In this document: positions 44,775 to 53,249 of the stretch, one piece after another
How the letters are laid out: each line of letters starts with the position of its first letter
Position numbering within the stretch: position 1 is the first letter of the stretch
Source: Tateyamaria omphalii
Lineage (GTDB): Bacteria; Pseudomonadota; Alphaproteobacteria; Rhodobacterales; Rhodobacteraceae
Direction: 5' to 3'
Length of the DNA stretch: 64,000 bases
Assembly (NCBI RefSeq): GCF_019802125.1
Contig: NZ_JAHVHT010000004.1
Location: 1-64,000 of the forward strand
Notes under the pieces: model-generated
Told to the model about the DNA's origin: nothing
What the model saw: the letters and a program-made list of their open reading frames with translations, nothing else
The model's database searches: none
Translations under genes and position numbers: made by a program

Positions 44775-45367
44775 TGAGCGACCGGGAAACGCTTCAGGTC
44801 TACGCCGCCAAAGCGGGCGAGTACGCGGACCTCGTCCAGAACGCGGGCGCCGACCCGATGGTGCAGAAGTTCATCGCGAATGTCCCCGAAGGCGGCACCG
44901 TCCTCGACATCGGCTGCGGCCCCGGCTTTGCCGCTGCAGCCATGGCACAGGCCGGTCTGAACGCCCAGGCCTGGGACCCGGTGCCCGAAATGCTGGCACT
45001 TGCCAAATCCCACCCCGGCGTCACAGCGCGCCAAGCCACCTACGCGGACCTAACCGAAACCGCCGACTACGACGGCATCTGGTCCAACTTCTCCATGCTG
45101 CACACGCCGCTCAGCGACTGGCCCGACCACTTCACCGCCATCCACCGCGCCCTCAAACCCGGCGGCCTGCTGCATTTCGGCACCAAGCTCGGGACGGGCG
45201 AGGCGCGCGACAGCATAGGGCGGCTTTATTCCTACATGACCGAAGACGCACTGACCGACCTGCTCACGCAAACCGGCTTCGCCCTCACGTACACCCGCAA
45301 GGGCGAGGAAGCGGGCCTCTCAGGCGACATCGCCCCCTTCATCGTGCTGCAGGCCCACCGTGGCTGA
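44774..45367 (+). CDS. Class I SAM-dependent methyltransferase
   Basis: A 197-residue methyltransferase. Motif I is [17 protein letters not shown], motif II region is [22 protein letters not shown] (core WSNFSMLH) and motif III is [13 protein letters not shown]. The acceptor substrate is unknown. Its ATG shares one base with the DUF3429 stop (TGATG) and its end overlaps the rnhA GTG start by 8 bases. Confidence 0.88.
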   Translation: MSDRETLQVYAAKAGEYADLVQNAGADPMVQKFIANVPEGGTVLDIGCGPGFAAAAMAQAGLNAQAWDPVPEMLALAKSHPGVTARQATYADLTETADYDGIWSNFSMLHTPLSDWPDHFTAIHRALKPGGLLHFGTKLGTGEARDSIGRLYSYMTEDALTDLLTQTGFALTYTRKGEEAGLSGDIAPFIVLQAHRG

Positions 45368-45815
45368 GCTTTTCGCCTATACCGACGGCGCATGCTCCGG
45401 CAATCCCGGCCCCGGCGGCTGGGGTGCATTGCTGCGCGCGATGGACGGCGACACCATCGTCAAGGAACGCGAGCTGAAGGGCGGCGAGGCGCAGACGACA
45501 AACAACAAGATGGAATTGATGGCCGCCATTTCGGCCCTCGAAGCGCTGGCCAAGCCATCGACCATCACCGTCGTGACCGACAGCAACTACGTCAAGAACG
45601 GGATCACAAGCTGGATCCACGGCTGGAAGCGCAACGGCTGGAAAAACGCCTCGAAAAAGCCGGTGGCCAATGCCGATCTCTGGCAACGGCTCGACGCCGC
45701 CCAAGCCCGGCACAAAGTGACATGGGAATGGGTAAAGGGGCACGCAGGCCACCCGGAAAACGAACGCGCGGACGAGCTTGCTCGGGCCGGGATGGCCCCG
45801 TTCAAGAGCAAATAA
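45360..45815 (+). CDS. rnhA: Ribonuclease HI
   Basis: A 151-residue enzyme that cleaves RNA in RNA-DNA hybrids such as Okazaki primers and R-loops. Catalytic acids: Asp in [18 protein letters not shown], Glu in [10 protein letters not shown], Asp in [12 protein letters not shown], and Asp/His around [18 protein letters not shown] is the start, overlapping the methyltransferase gene. It ends the overlapped plus-strand run from 43.3 kb. Confidence 0.97.
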   Translation: MAELFAYTDGACSGNPGPGGWGALLRAMDGDTIVKERELKGGEAQTTNNKMELMAAISALEALAKPSTITVVTDSNYVKNGITSWIHGWKRNGWKNASKKPVANADLWQRLDAAQARHKVTWEWVKGHAGHPENERADELARAGMAPFKSK

Positions 45816-46048
45816 CACCCGCAAGCCCCGCGCGCAGCGGCTTACATCACGCGAATTGTTACAGACTCGACCCCGTACAACTATATAATTTTGCTAATGA
45901 AACTGCGTTTATCGCCGCAATCTGATCACTCCCCACTACCATTTCCATGACAGTTTGTGACCGATTGGTCCCTTATTGTTACAGCCTCTTTGCGCTATCT
46001 CTCTCCCAAGACACACGGTCCCGACCGCCACCGCAAAGGAGAAGAGAC
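45816..46048 (+). promoter_or_regulatory. AT-rich upstream region of the basic secreted peptide gene
   Basis: The 10-mer ATTGTTACAG occurs at 45855-45864 and 45975-45984, exactly 120 bp apart. A TATAAT at 45884-45889 follows the first copy, giving TTACAG-N19-TATAAT as a candidate promoter with a long spacer. The stretch is visibly AT-richer than its flanks. AAGGAGAAGAG before 46049 is the ribosome site. Confidence 0.4.
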
Positions 46049-46321
46049 ATGAACCTGCAAGCCACCAAGACCCCGCTTCTGATCGCCGCCATCGCCACAG
46101 CGGTCACCGTCACCAGCCTGTCGCCTGTGAGCGCCCAACCCTACTGGGTCAGCGCCACCGCCGATGCCGACAGCGCGCAGGTCATCGACGCGAATTTCAA
46201 GGTGAAGCTGAAAAAGCACAAGCTGCATCACGGCTACAAATTCCACGGCGCCAAGAAGAAGAAATACGTTTCTCCCAAGACGACATTCAAAAAGAAGGTG
46301 CTGATCAAGAAATTCTTCTGA
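46049..46321 (+). CDS. Small secreted, strongly basic protein, unknown
   Basis: A 90-residue protein. Residues 1-30 form a Sec signal peptide with a likely cleavage after VSA (SLSPVSA-QPYW). The mature ~57 residues carry a short acidic lead (ATADADSAQVID) and then a very Lys-rich half (FKVKLKKHKLHHGYKF, KKKKYV, FKKKVLIKKFF). It matches nothing I know. A mature charge this high suggests binding to lipopolysaccharide, nucleic acid or membranes, or an antimicrobial action; this is inference. ATG has a strong AAGGAG site. Confidence 0.7.
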   Translation: MNLQATKTPLLIAAIATAVTVTSLSPVSAQPYWVSATADADSAQVIDANFKVKLKKHKLHHGYKFHGAKKKKYVSPKTTFKKKVLIKKFF

Positions 46322-46393
46322 TCACCTCCTCAAAATCGCACCGGCGGCCTGCCATATGATCATGGCGGGCACCGGCAATGGGAGCAGAAGAAA

Positions 46394-46651
46394 ATGGCAC
46401 AACACCTGCTCTGCACCGCGCTGATCGCAGGGGCACTCGCCTCAAGCCTCGCGGCTCAATCGCCTCAGATGCCACCGCTGGTCAATCAGACCGACCCGAC
46501 ACAGCGGCTTGTCCCCAAACCAACCCCGCTCACCAGCGGGGTACGTGAGGCCACACCCTCCACCCATCTCGGCCCCGGCTTTCGCGAGGCGAAACCCTCA
46601 AGCCACCTCAGCCCGAACGTACGGACACCACGGATAAAGGACCGCGACTGA
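46394..46651 (+). CDS. Small secreted Pro-rich protein, unknown
   Basis: An 85-residue protein with a signal peptide (MAQHLLCTALIAGALASSLAA) and a Pro/Ser/Thr-rich, probably disordered, mature part. Two related segments, SGVREATPSTHLGPGF and PGFREAKPSSHLSPNV, look like an internal duplication of a ~16-residue unit. Codon usage and the GGAGCAGAAG ribosome site favour a real gene. It lies 72 bases after the basic peptide gene and may share its transcript. Confidence 0.55.
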   Translation: MAQHLLCTALIAGALASSLAAQSPQMPPLVNQTDPTQRLVPKPTPLTSGVREATPSTHLGPGFREAKPSSHLSPNVRTPRIKDRD

Positions 46652-46656
46652 CGCCG

Positions 46657-46893
46657 CTATTTCCGCCAGTGCGTCGGCACGATGATCAGCGCCCCGATCG
46701 ACGACACGATGGCGTTCAGCCCCGGGCTCGAAAAGCCAAACCCGAACATCAGCCGCACGAAGTAGAACAGGAAGGCGCCCCCGATGCAGATGATGATCGA
46801 CTGCACGATCCCATTGTGGGTAAAGTTCGTCTTTTCCGACAGATAGCCAACGATGCCCGCAATCACGACGGTGCCGATCAGGGTGGGAAACAT
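46657..46893 (-). CDS. GlsB/YeaQ/YmgE-family small membrane protein
   Basis: A 78-residue protein with three hydrophobic segments: IGTVVIAGIVGYLSEK, GIVQSIIICIGGAFLFYFVRLMFG, then LNAIVSSIGALIIV. It resembles the transglycosylase-associated (YeaQ/GlsB) group of stress-induced inner-membrane proteins. The role is unclear. The ATG at 46893 is the natural family start; a longer frame to 46956 runs into the fmt 3' end. It is 10 bases behind fmt on the same strand. Confidence 0.75.
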   Translation of the reverse strand: MFPTLIGTVVIAGIVGYLSEKTNFTHNGIVQSIIICIGGAFLFYFVRLMFGFGFSSPGLNAIVSSIGALIIVPTHWRK

Positions 46894-46903
46894 GCCTGCT
46901 CTC

Positions 46904-47809
46904 CTACAATTGCGTGCCCTTGGACAGCGGCAGACCGCGCAGGAACACATCCGCATCCTGCGCGCCTTTGCCCGCCCGTTGCAAGCGGGTCAGGCGCACG
47001 GCACCGCTGCCACAGGCGACCGTTAGCGCATCATCCAGAACCATTCCGGGCGCTCCAGCGCCTTCAGCCAGCACCGATCCCAAAACCTTGATCCGCGTGC
47101 CCTCATGCTCGAACCAGGCACCGGGAAAGGGCGACAGCCCCCGGATCAGCCGATCCACCTCGACCGCATCGCGGGACCAGTCAATCGCCGCCTCCGCCTT
47201 GTCGATCTTTGCGGCATAGGTCACGCCCTCTTCGGGCTGCACCTCCGGCACCAGATCAGCCAACCCGGCCAACGCCTCGACAATGAGGCCAGCCCCCATC
47301 CCGGCCAAACGATCATGCAGGTCCGCAGTGGTCTCAGTCGCGCCAATGGGCGTACTGCCCCGCAGCAGCACGGGCCCGGTGTCCAGCCCCGCCTCCATCT
47401 GCATGATGCAAACGCCCGTCTCCGCATCACCGGCCATGATCGCGCGATGAATGGGCGCCGCCCCACGCCACCGCGGCAACAGGCTCGCATGAATATTCAG
47501 ACAGCCATGCACAGGCGCATCCAAGATCGGCTGCGGCAGGATCAGGCCATAAGCCACAACCACAGCCACATCCGCGTTCAACGCTGCAAACGCAGCCTGC
47601 GCATCATCATTGCGCAGCGACACCGGGTGGCGCACCTCCAGCCCCAACGCCTCTGCCCGCGCCTGCACGGGGCTGGGCCGATCCTTCTTGCCCCGCCCCG
47701 CAGGGCGCGGCGGCTGGGTGTAGACGCAGACAATCTCGTGACCAGCATCGTGCAGCGCATCCAGCGCCGAAACCGAAAACTCCGGGGTGCCCATGAAAAT
47801 CACACGCAT
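46904..47809 (-). CDS. fmt: Methionyl-tRNA formyltransferase
   Basis: A 301-residue enzyme that formylates initiator Met-tRNA. It begins [16 protein letters not shown], has the catalytic block [20 protein letters not shown] with the Asn-His pair, the downstream catalytic Asp in [10 protein letters not shown], and a C-terminal OB-like tRNA-binding domain ([14 protein letters not shown]). Three peptide deformylase genes lie immediately upstream on the same strand, so formylation and deformylation are co-expressed. Confidence 0.97.
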   Translation of the reverse strand: MRVIFMGTPEFSVSALDALHDAGHEIVCVYTQPPRPAGRGKKDRPSPVQARAEALGLEVRHPVSLRNDDAQAAFAALNADVAVVVAYGLILPQPILDAPVHGCLNIHASLLPRWRGAAPIHRAIMAGDAETGVCIMQMEAGLDTGPVLLRGSTPIGATETTADLHDRLAGMGAGLIVEALAGLADLVPEVQPEEGVTYAAKIDKAEAAIDWSRDAVEVDRLIRGLSPFPGAWFEHEGTRIKVLGSVLAEGAGAPGMVLDDALTVACGSGAVRLTRLQRAGKGAQDADVFLRGLPLSKGTQL

Positions 47810-47810
47810 C

Positions 47811-48305
47811 TCACTTCCCCTTCTTCGCCTTGCGCAGCAGCATGTCGCGCTTCACCCGGCCCAGATTGTCGAAATACATCCGCCCCGCCAGATGGTCGAT
47901 CTGGTGCTGGACACTGCGCGCCTCCAGCCCTTCGAAATCGCGACGGTCGATCATGCCCTGGTCGTTCAGAAAGCGCACAGTGACCGCCTTCGGGCGCGCA
48001 ATCTCGGCAGACACACCGGGCAAGTTCGGGCTCGCCTCCGTCCCCTTCTCGATCTCCGACGATGCGTCCAGAACCTCCGGGTTCGCCAGCAAAATACGGC
48101 GCGACCGGTCGGGCGTCGCATCGACAACGGCCACGCGCAGCATCACACCAATCTGCGGTGCAGCCAAACCCACACCGGGCATCGCATCCATCGTCTCGAC
48201 CATATCAGCCCACAGCGCGCGGATCTCATCCGTGATCTCGGGCACGTCCTCGGCAGCGGTACGCAAGCGCCTGTCAGGCCACGGAACAAAGGGACGAACG
48301 GTCAT
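47811..48305 (-). CDS. Peptide deformylase paralogue with degenerate active site
   Basis: A 164-residue protein of the deformylase fold but with key residues changed. Motif I is intact (GVGLAAPQ, 44-51). Motif II, normally EGCLS, reads EASPNLPG at 90-97, so the metal-binding Cys is Ser92. Motif III, normally HEXDH, reads HQIDH at 134-138, so the catalytic Glu is Gln135. Deformylation is therefore very unlikely. It may regulate its active paralogues or bind formyl-peptides or ribosomes. It sits between fmt (1 base) and an intact def (4-base overlap), so it is co-translated with both. Confidence 0.88.
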   Translation of the reverse strand: MTVRPFVPWPDRRLRTAAEDVPEITDEIRALWADMVETMDAMPGVGLAAPQIGVMLRVAVVDATPDRSRRILLANPEVLDASSEIEKGTEASPNLPGVSAEIARPKAVTVRFLNDQGMIDRRDFEGLEARSVQHQIDHLAGRMYFDNLGRVKRDMLLRKAKKGK

Positions 48306-48802
48306 GCCTCACCCGCATAGGCCGCAAGTATGGCGTCGCGCTGCGCGGCGTCCACACGATCCAGGGTAACGATGCCGTCCAGATGGTCCAACTCGTGCTG
48401 CGCGCAGATGGCGGCAAAGCCGGTAAGCCATTGATCATGAACCAGACCATCCAGATCGGTCCACACCATGCGCACCGATGTGGGACGCTCCACCGCCGCC
48501 ATGACACCGGGGATCGACAGACAGCCTTCGTCGGCACAGGCCATCTCTTCACTGCGCTCAATGACATCGGGGTTGATGCACACAACCGGGCTGCGTGTGC
48601 CTTCTTTCCAAGTGGTGTCCATCACGAACAACCGCACCAGCTCACCCACCTGCGGCGCGGCCAACCCGCGACCCGGTGCGGCATACATCGTCTCCAGCAT
48701 ATCTTCCGCCAGTTCGCGCACATCCGGCGTGATCGCCTCGACCGGCGCACAAACAGCTTCCAGCCGCGCATCCGGCCAGGTCAAAATCGGTCGCACGCTC
48801 AT
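48302..48802 (-). CDS. def: Peptide deformylase (paralogue 2, intact motifs)
   Basis: A 166-residue metalloenzyme removing N-formyl groups from new proteins. All motifs are present: GRGLAAPQ (44-51), EGCLS with Cys94, and HELDH at 136-140. It overlaps each flanking deformylase gene by 4 bases (ATGA). It is more diverged from canonical Def than the next copy and lacks a long basic C-terminus. Which copy is the housekeeping enzyme cannot be proved from sequence alone. Confidence 0.93.
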   Translation of the reverse strand: MSVRPILTWPDARLEAVCAPVEAITPDVRELAEDMLETMYAAPGRGLAAPQVGELVRLFVMDTTWKEGTRSPVVCINPDVIERSEEMACADEGCLSIPGVMAAVERPTSVRMVWTDLDGLVHDQWLTGFAAICAQHELDHLDGIVTLDRVDAAQRDAILAAYAGEA

Positions 48803-49317
48803 GCGCGCGCGCGTTCCCGTTTCAGCTTCTGCATCTTGCGGGTGATTAACTGACGCTTCAGAGGCTTGAGGTAATCGATGAACAACTTGCCATCGAGATG
48901 GTCGATCTCATGCTGCACACACGTGGCCCAAAGGCCATCCAAGGCCTCCGTCTGCTCCTTGCCATCGCGGTCAATCCACCGCACCTCAACCTCCGCCGGT
49001 CGGGTCACATCGGCAAACTGCTCGGGGATCGACAAGCACCCTTCCTCATACGTGTTCAGCTCGTCCGAAGAGGCCACAATCTCAGGATTGAACATGATCA
49101 ACGGACGGGGCGCTTCGCCCTCCTCCTTCACGCAATCCAGCACGATCAGCCGGGTCAACACGCCCACCTGAGGAGCCGCCAACCCAATACCCGGCGCATC
49201 ATACATGGTTTCCAGCATGTCATCCGCCAGCGCGCGCAGCTCGTCCGTCAGGTCGGGCACAGCATCAGCCGTCTTTTTCAGACGCGGATCAGGGTGCAGA
49301 AGAATGGGGCGTTTCAT
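48799..49317 (-). CDS. def: Peptide deformylase (paralogue 1, canonical)
   Basis: A 172-residue canonical type I deformylase. Motifs: GIGLAAPQ (43-50), EGCLS with Cys94 and HEIDH at 136-140. The basic C-terminal helix (KPLKRQLITRKMQKLKRERARA) matches the ribosome-binding tail of E. coli Def. The start MKRPILLHPDPRLKK is chosen by family resemblance; in-frame ATG at 49326 and further upstream are possible. First gene of the def-def-def-like-fmt run. The PatB gene is divergent, 95 bases away. Confidence 0.95.
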   Translation of the reverse strand: MKRPILLHPDPRLKKTADAVPDLTDELRALADDMLETMYDAPGIGLAAPQVGVLTRLIVLDCVKEEGEAPRPLIMFNPEIVASSDELNTYEEGCLSIPEQFADVTRPAEVEVRWIDRDGKEQTEALDGLWATCVQHEIDHLDGKLFIDYLKPLKRQLITRKMQKLKRERARA

Positions 49318-49412
49318 GGCGTTCATGTAAGCCAACGCCCCGCCCACCGCAATGTCCCCTTGCACCTGCTCCGATGCACGCTAGCCTGCGGCCAGATCAA
49401 CGGAGTATCCTC

Positions 49413-50582
49413 ATGAGTTTCGACACCATCATCGACCGCCGCGGCAGCCATTGCGTGAAATGGGACATGATGGAGGAGATCTATGGCGTCGACGGCGACA
49501 GGGGCCTCGCCATGTGGGTCGCAGACATGGACTTCCGCCCGCCGCAATGCGTTCTGGATGCAGTGCAGGCGCAGGTCGATCACGGGATCATGGGCTATTT
49601 CGGGGACGATACGAAATACCGCGAGGCGATCCAGTGGTGGATGAAGGAACGGCACAACTGGACGGTCCAGGCCGACCACATCTTCACGACCCACGGCCTC
49701 GTCAACGGCACCGCCATGTGCGTCGACACCTTCACCGAACCGGGCGACGGCGTCGTGCTGTTCACACCCGTCTACCACGCTTTCGCGAAGGTGATCAAAG
49801 CCAACAACCGGCGGGTGGTCGAATGCGAAATGCCCATGGCCGACGGGCGCTACGAAATGGACTTCGATGCATGGGACGAACAGCTCGACGGCTCGGAAAC
49901 CATGCTCATCCTCTGCTCACCCCACAATCCCGGCGGGCGGGTCTGGACGCGGGACGAACTGCTGGGTGTCGCAGCCTTCGCCAAACGGCACAAGCTGATC
50001 CTGGTCTCGGACGAGATTCACCATGACCTCGTCATGCCCGGCCACAAGCACATCCCCATGTCGCACATCCCCGGCGTCGAGGACCGGCTGATCATGATGA
50101 CGGCCACGACCAAGACCTTCAACATCGCGGGCAGCCACTCCGGCAACGTCATCATCGCCGACCCCGACCTGCGGGCCAAATTCGCGCAGCGGATGGCGGG
50201 CCTCGGCCTCTCACCCAACTCCTTCGGCCTTTTCATGGCCACCGCAGCCTACTCGCCCGAGGGTGCGGCATGGACGGACGAGCTTGTCACCTACCTCGAC
50301 GGCAATCGCAAACTCTTTGACGAGGCCGTGAACGCCATCCCCGGCCTCTACTCGATGCCTTTGGAAGCCACGTACCTCTCCTGGGTCGATTTCGACGGCA
50401 CCGGCATGACGCGCGAAGAGTTCACCAAACGGGTCGAACAGGACGCCTGCATCGCCGTCAACCACGGCCCAACCTTCGGCAAGGGCGGCGACAGCTGGCT
50501 ACGCTTTAACATCGCCACGCCCCGCGCGCGGGTGCAGGAAGCGGTGGAAAGGCTGGCCGAGGCGTTTGGCGACTTGCAGTAG
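49413..50582 (+). CDS. MalY/PatB-family PLP-dependent C-S lyase/aminotransferase
   Basis: A 389-residue fold-type I PLP enzyme. N-terminal MalY/PatB traits are RRGSHCVKWD and LAMWVADMDFRPP. The PLP region shows SPHNPGGRVWT, VSDEIHHDLV, and the Schiff-base Lys in TATTKTFNIAGSHSG. PatB-type enzymes cleave cystathionine or cysteine conjugates, giving thiols, pyruvate and ammonia. In Roseobacter relatives the family is discussed in sulfur metabolism, but this copy has no sulfur genes beside it. The ATG at 49413 has GGAG nine bases upstream. Confidence 0.9.
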   Translation: MSFDTIIDRRGSHCVKWDMMEEIYGVDGDRGLAMWVADMDFRPPQCVLDAVQAQVDHGIMGYFGDDTKYREAIQWWMKERHNWTVQADHIFTTHGLVNGTAMCVDTFTEPGDGVVLFTPVYHAFAKVIKANNRRVVECEMPMADGRYEMDFDAWDEQLDGSETMLILCSPHNPGGRVWTRDELLGVAAFAKRHKLILVSDEIHHDLVMPGHKHIPMSHIPGVEDRLIMMTATTKTFNIAGSHSGNVIIADPDLRAKFAQRMAGLGLSPNSFGLFMATAAYSPEGAAWTDELVTYLDGNRKLFDEAVNAIPGLYSMPLEATYLSWVDFDGTGMTREEFTKRVEQDACIAVNHGPTFGKGGDSWLRFNIATPRARVQEAVERLAEAFGDLQ

Positions 50583-50596
50583 AAACGCACTGCCTG

Positions 50597-51136
50597 TCAG
50601 AAAATGGCTTCATGCTCAGCGTAAAACGCATCCCACTGGACGTTGCCGCCCCCGACGCCGCCCCACGCACCACCGCTTTCCCACGTCGACTGTTCCGGCG
50701 CCCACCACCAATCGTCACCAACGGGCAGCACCTCGACAATCGGCGGCGCAGGCGGCGCCGGATCCGGTTCAGGCCAATTTGCTGCTTCCAGAAAAATATC
50801 GTCGTAGTAGCCCTGGTTGACGCTTTCCAGGAAATCCGCGGTGATTTCCAGGCGATCGAGATAGGTGATTTCATCCTGCTCCGACAGCCTGTCGATATCG
50901 TCCTGCAAGTTGGGATCTTCCAAAATCCGCTCGCCTAACCTGAGCATGAAATCCGCCTCCGCATCAGTGAGAATTGGCGCATTCAGGTCAAATGCAGGAG
51001 GAAAGCCATCGTTGGGCAACTGTGCCGGGTCAAGGAATGACGGACTGCCAAAACCGTTCTCTCGTACCGATCCGACATCCGCCGGGCCGGCAAAAACAAA
51101 ACTGTCGGAAATGTCTTCAAATGCGCTGAGTTCCAT
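50597..51136 (-). CDS. Acidic protein with Trp/Gly-rich C-terminus, unknown
   Basis: A 179-residue protein with strong acidic character (DAEADFMLRLGERILEDPNL, LSEQDEITYLDRLEI), a Pro-rich linker (PEPDPAPPAPP) and a Trp/Gly-rich end (DDWWWAPEQSTWESGGAWGG, VGGGNVQWDAFY). No signal peptide or membrane helix. The C-terminus recalls substrates of leaderless secretion or repeat-binding modules, but nothing firm. ATG 51136 has GGAG upstream. It lies downstream of a 550-base gene-free AT-richer region, which would be its promoter. Confidence 0.6.
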   Translation of the reverse strand: MELSAFEDISDSFVFAGPADVGSVRENGFGSPSFLDPAQLPNDGFPPAFDLNAPILTDAEADFMLRLGERILEDPNLQDDIDRLSEQDEITYLDRLEITADFLESVNQGYYDDIFLEAANWPEPDPAPPAPPIVEVLPVGDDWWWAPEQSTWESGGAWGGVGGGNVQWDAFYAEHEAIF

Positions 51137-51686
51137 TGGGCAATCTCCAAGTACATTTTAAAAAGCGAAAGCGGCACGCATCCAAAAACCGGATGGCATC
51201 CCGCACTCAGACGGTAGGCCACCGCTCAATTTCCGGTCAAACGAGCACCCGCAGAATAAGTGGAAAATGGCCTATACGTCAGCGGATGCTCGGGCGGAGA
51301 CCACGTTTAAACACCAGCCGCTAAAGAGCCCGGGCAGGCACATGGAACGAGAGCCTCCCGTGTCCTCCGTCGGAAATGGAATAGGGCAGCGCAGCAAAAA
51401 CAGGCGACACCAGAACAGCTGCGCCACGCCTGTAAACCCTCTCAAAACGCGACTTCCGAGATGCGCGTAAACCTTAATGCGAATGGTTAACGCTTAACTC
51501 TTGTGAACAAGACATTACCAAGCGTGCTGCCGCCAAAACGCGCGCTTTTCGCACCAAAATGTGCAGATTGCGGAAAAAGGGATGTTTTTGACCCAAATTC
51601 CCGATCTGAAAATACGCAGTTTCAGCGTCAAAACATGCAGTTTTGCGCGCCAACAGGCACCGCACGCCGCATTAACATGTTTGCTT
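51137..51686. other. 550-base gene-free AT-richer region with degenerate direct repeats
   Basis: No convincing gene on either strand. Three related words occur: AAAATGTGCAGATT (51556), AAAATACGCAGTTT (51609) and AAAACATGCAGTTT (51630), the last two 21 bp apart. GGTTAACGC and TTAAC words lie near 51483-51497. Base composition is visibly lower in GC than the flanking genes. It separates two minus-strand genes, so the repeats are upstream of the acidic-protein gene. Confidence 0.6.
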
Positions 51687-52043
51687 TCAGTCGATGTCCT
51701 GCGCCAGCAGCGCCACGGGCGCATCCTCGGCCCGCACGAAATCAAGCGCCGGTTTTTCGGCCACCGCCGTCAGCCGCTTGAACTCGTACCGCATCTCGCC
51801 CGCCTCTTCATCAGAGGCCACGATCAGGCACTGAAACAGGTGGATCGCACCATCGTAAAGATCGACATAACCGCGAAGATACGGCGCCGTATCGGCTTGC
51901 ATGGAAAAGCCAGTCTTCCACATGCGCAGCACGGGATAGGTCACGCCGTCCACGGCCAACCGCAGACGCGAGGCTTCTTTCAAGGATTGCAGCCGCGCGC
52001 TGTCCAGGCCCGCTTGCACTTCCTTTGGTACGAATGTCGACAT
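51687..52043 (-). CDS. Conserved-looking hypothetical protein
   Basis: A 118-residue soluble protein. It begins MSTFVPKEVQAGLDSARLQ and continues as a beta-rich sheet pattern (RLRLAVDGVTYPVLRMWKTGF, LYDGAIHLFQCLIVASDEEA) with an acidic end. I do not recognise the family. ATG 52043 is chosen because AGGAAAG lies upstream; an extended frame to 52145 looks non-coding. Divergent from the hydroquinone reductase gene, with 222 bases between in which I see no clear operator. Confidence 0.6.
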   Translation of the reverse strand: MSTFVPKEVQAGLDSARLQSLKEASRLRLAVDGVTYPVLRMWKTGFSMQADTAPYLRGYVDLYDGAIHLFQCLIVASDEEAGEMRYEFKRLTAVAEKPALDFVRAEDAPVALLAQDID

Positions 52044-52265
52044 GGCAGTCTTTCCTTTCGCTCCCCACAGCACAGGATGACTCTTAAAATGAGTCGTTTC
52101 AGTTAAATTCCAATGACATGGCGCAACTCTTCCAGGTTGTGGCATTCCTGTGACTCTCCCCTAACATGCTGATGTGCGCAGGCGCAGGCGTCATGCGCGC
52201 CAGCTTCGGTTTGCGCGCAATTCCGCCGCCTCTACATCTGCACCAACGCAGACAGGAGAGCGAAC

Positions 52266-53249
52266 ATGGGTCTTTTGGTGGACGGCGTCTGGCACGACCG
52301 GTGGTACGATACGAAATCACGCGGCGGAAAATTCCAGCGCAGCCAGGCCAAGTTCCGCAACTGGATCACGGCGGATGGTCGTGCGGGTCCGTCCGGTGAG
52401 GATGGCTTTCCGGCGGCCAGCGGGCGCTATCACCTCTACGTCTCCTACGCCTGCCCCTGGGCGCACCGCGCCCTGATTTTCCGCAAGCTCAAGGGGCTTA
52501 CGGATCACATCAGCATCTCCGCCGTTCACCCCGACATGCTGACCGAAGGCTGGACCTTTGAACCCGACGACAAGGGGGCGACAGGCGACACCTTATATGG
52601 TGTACCATATGCCCGCGACATCTATATCAAGGCTGATCCGATGTTCTCAGGCCGTGTGACCGTACCGATCCTGTGGGACAGGGACCGCGAAACCATTGTG
52701 AGCAACGAAAGCTCCGAGATCATTCGTATGTTCAATTCCGCGTTCAACGGGATCACCGGAAACACCGACGATTATTTGCCCGAGGAGTTGCGCGACGCCA
52801 TCGCGCCGGTGAATGACCGCATCTACGACACGCTCAACAACGGGGTCTACAAATCCGGCTTCGCGACAACACAGGAGGCGTATGACGACGCGGTTCATCC
52901 GCTCTTCGATACGCTCGACTGGCTGGAGGAGCGGCTCAACTCTTCACGCTACCTGATGGGCAACAAGATCACGGAAGCCGATTGGCGTCTCTGGACGACG
53001 CTGGTGCGGTTTGATGCCGTCTATCACTTGCATTTCAAGTGCAACCGCAAGCGGCTGGTCGACTACCCGAACCTCTGGGCCTACACCCGCGAGCTTTACC
53101 AGGTGCCCGGCGTGGCCGAGACGGTGAACATGGACCACATCGTGCGGCACTACCACTACAGCCACGAAAGCATCAATCCGCACCGAATCCTGCCGATCAA
53201 TCCCGATCTGGATTTCGATGCGCCCCACGGGCGAGACGGGGTCAGTTGA
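52266..53249 (+). CDS. yqjG: Glutathionyl-hydroquinone reductase (YqjG/Xi-class GST)
   Basis: A 327-residue Xi-class glutathione transferase that reduces glutathionyl-hydroquinones. The active Cys is in YACPWAHRALI. The N-terminal extension with GGKFQRSQAKFRNW and the C-terminal Tyr-rich region (RFDAVYHLHFKCN, IRHYHYSHESINPHRI as IVRHYHYSHESINP) are typical of the class. The ATG has AGGAGAG upstream. It overlaps the convergent receiver gene by 8 bases. Confidence 0.92.
   Translation: MGLLVDGVWHDRWYDTKSRGGKFQRSQAKFRNWITADGRAGPSGEDGFPAASGRYHLYVSYACPWAHRALIFRKLKGLTDHISISAVHPDMLTEGWTFEPDDKGATGDTLYGVPYARDIYIKADPMFSGRVTVPILWDRDRETIVSNESSEIIRMFNSAFNGITGNTDDYLPEELRDAIAPVNDRIYDTLNNGVYKSGFATTQEAYDDAVHPLFDTLDWLEERLNSSRYLMGNKITEADWRLWTTLVRFDAVYHLHFKCNRKRLVDYPNLWAYTRELYQVPGVAETVNMDHIVRHYHYSHESINPHRILPINPDLDFDAPHGRDGVS

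Noticed and set aside
51474-51665. 63-codon minus-strand frame in the gene-free stretch
   Set aside because: No ribosome site, no domain and unusual composition; the region is better explained as noncoding with repeats.
51503-51781. Small frame containing CADCGK, reminiscent of a zinc finger
   Set aside because: Only one Cys pair, no ribosome site, and its end runs antisense into a supported gene; most likely chance in the AT-richer noncoding stretch.
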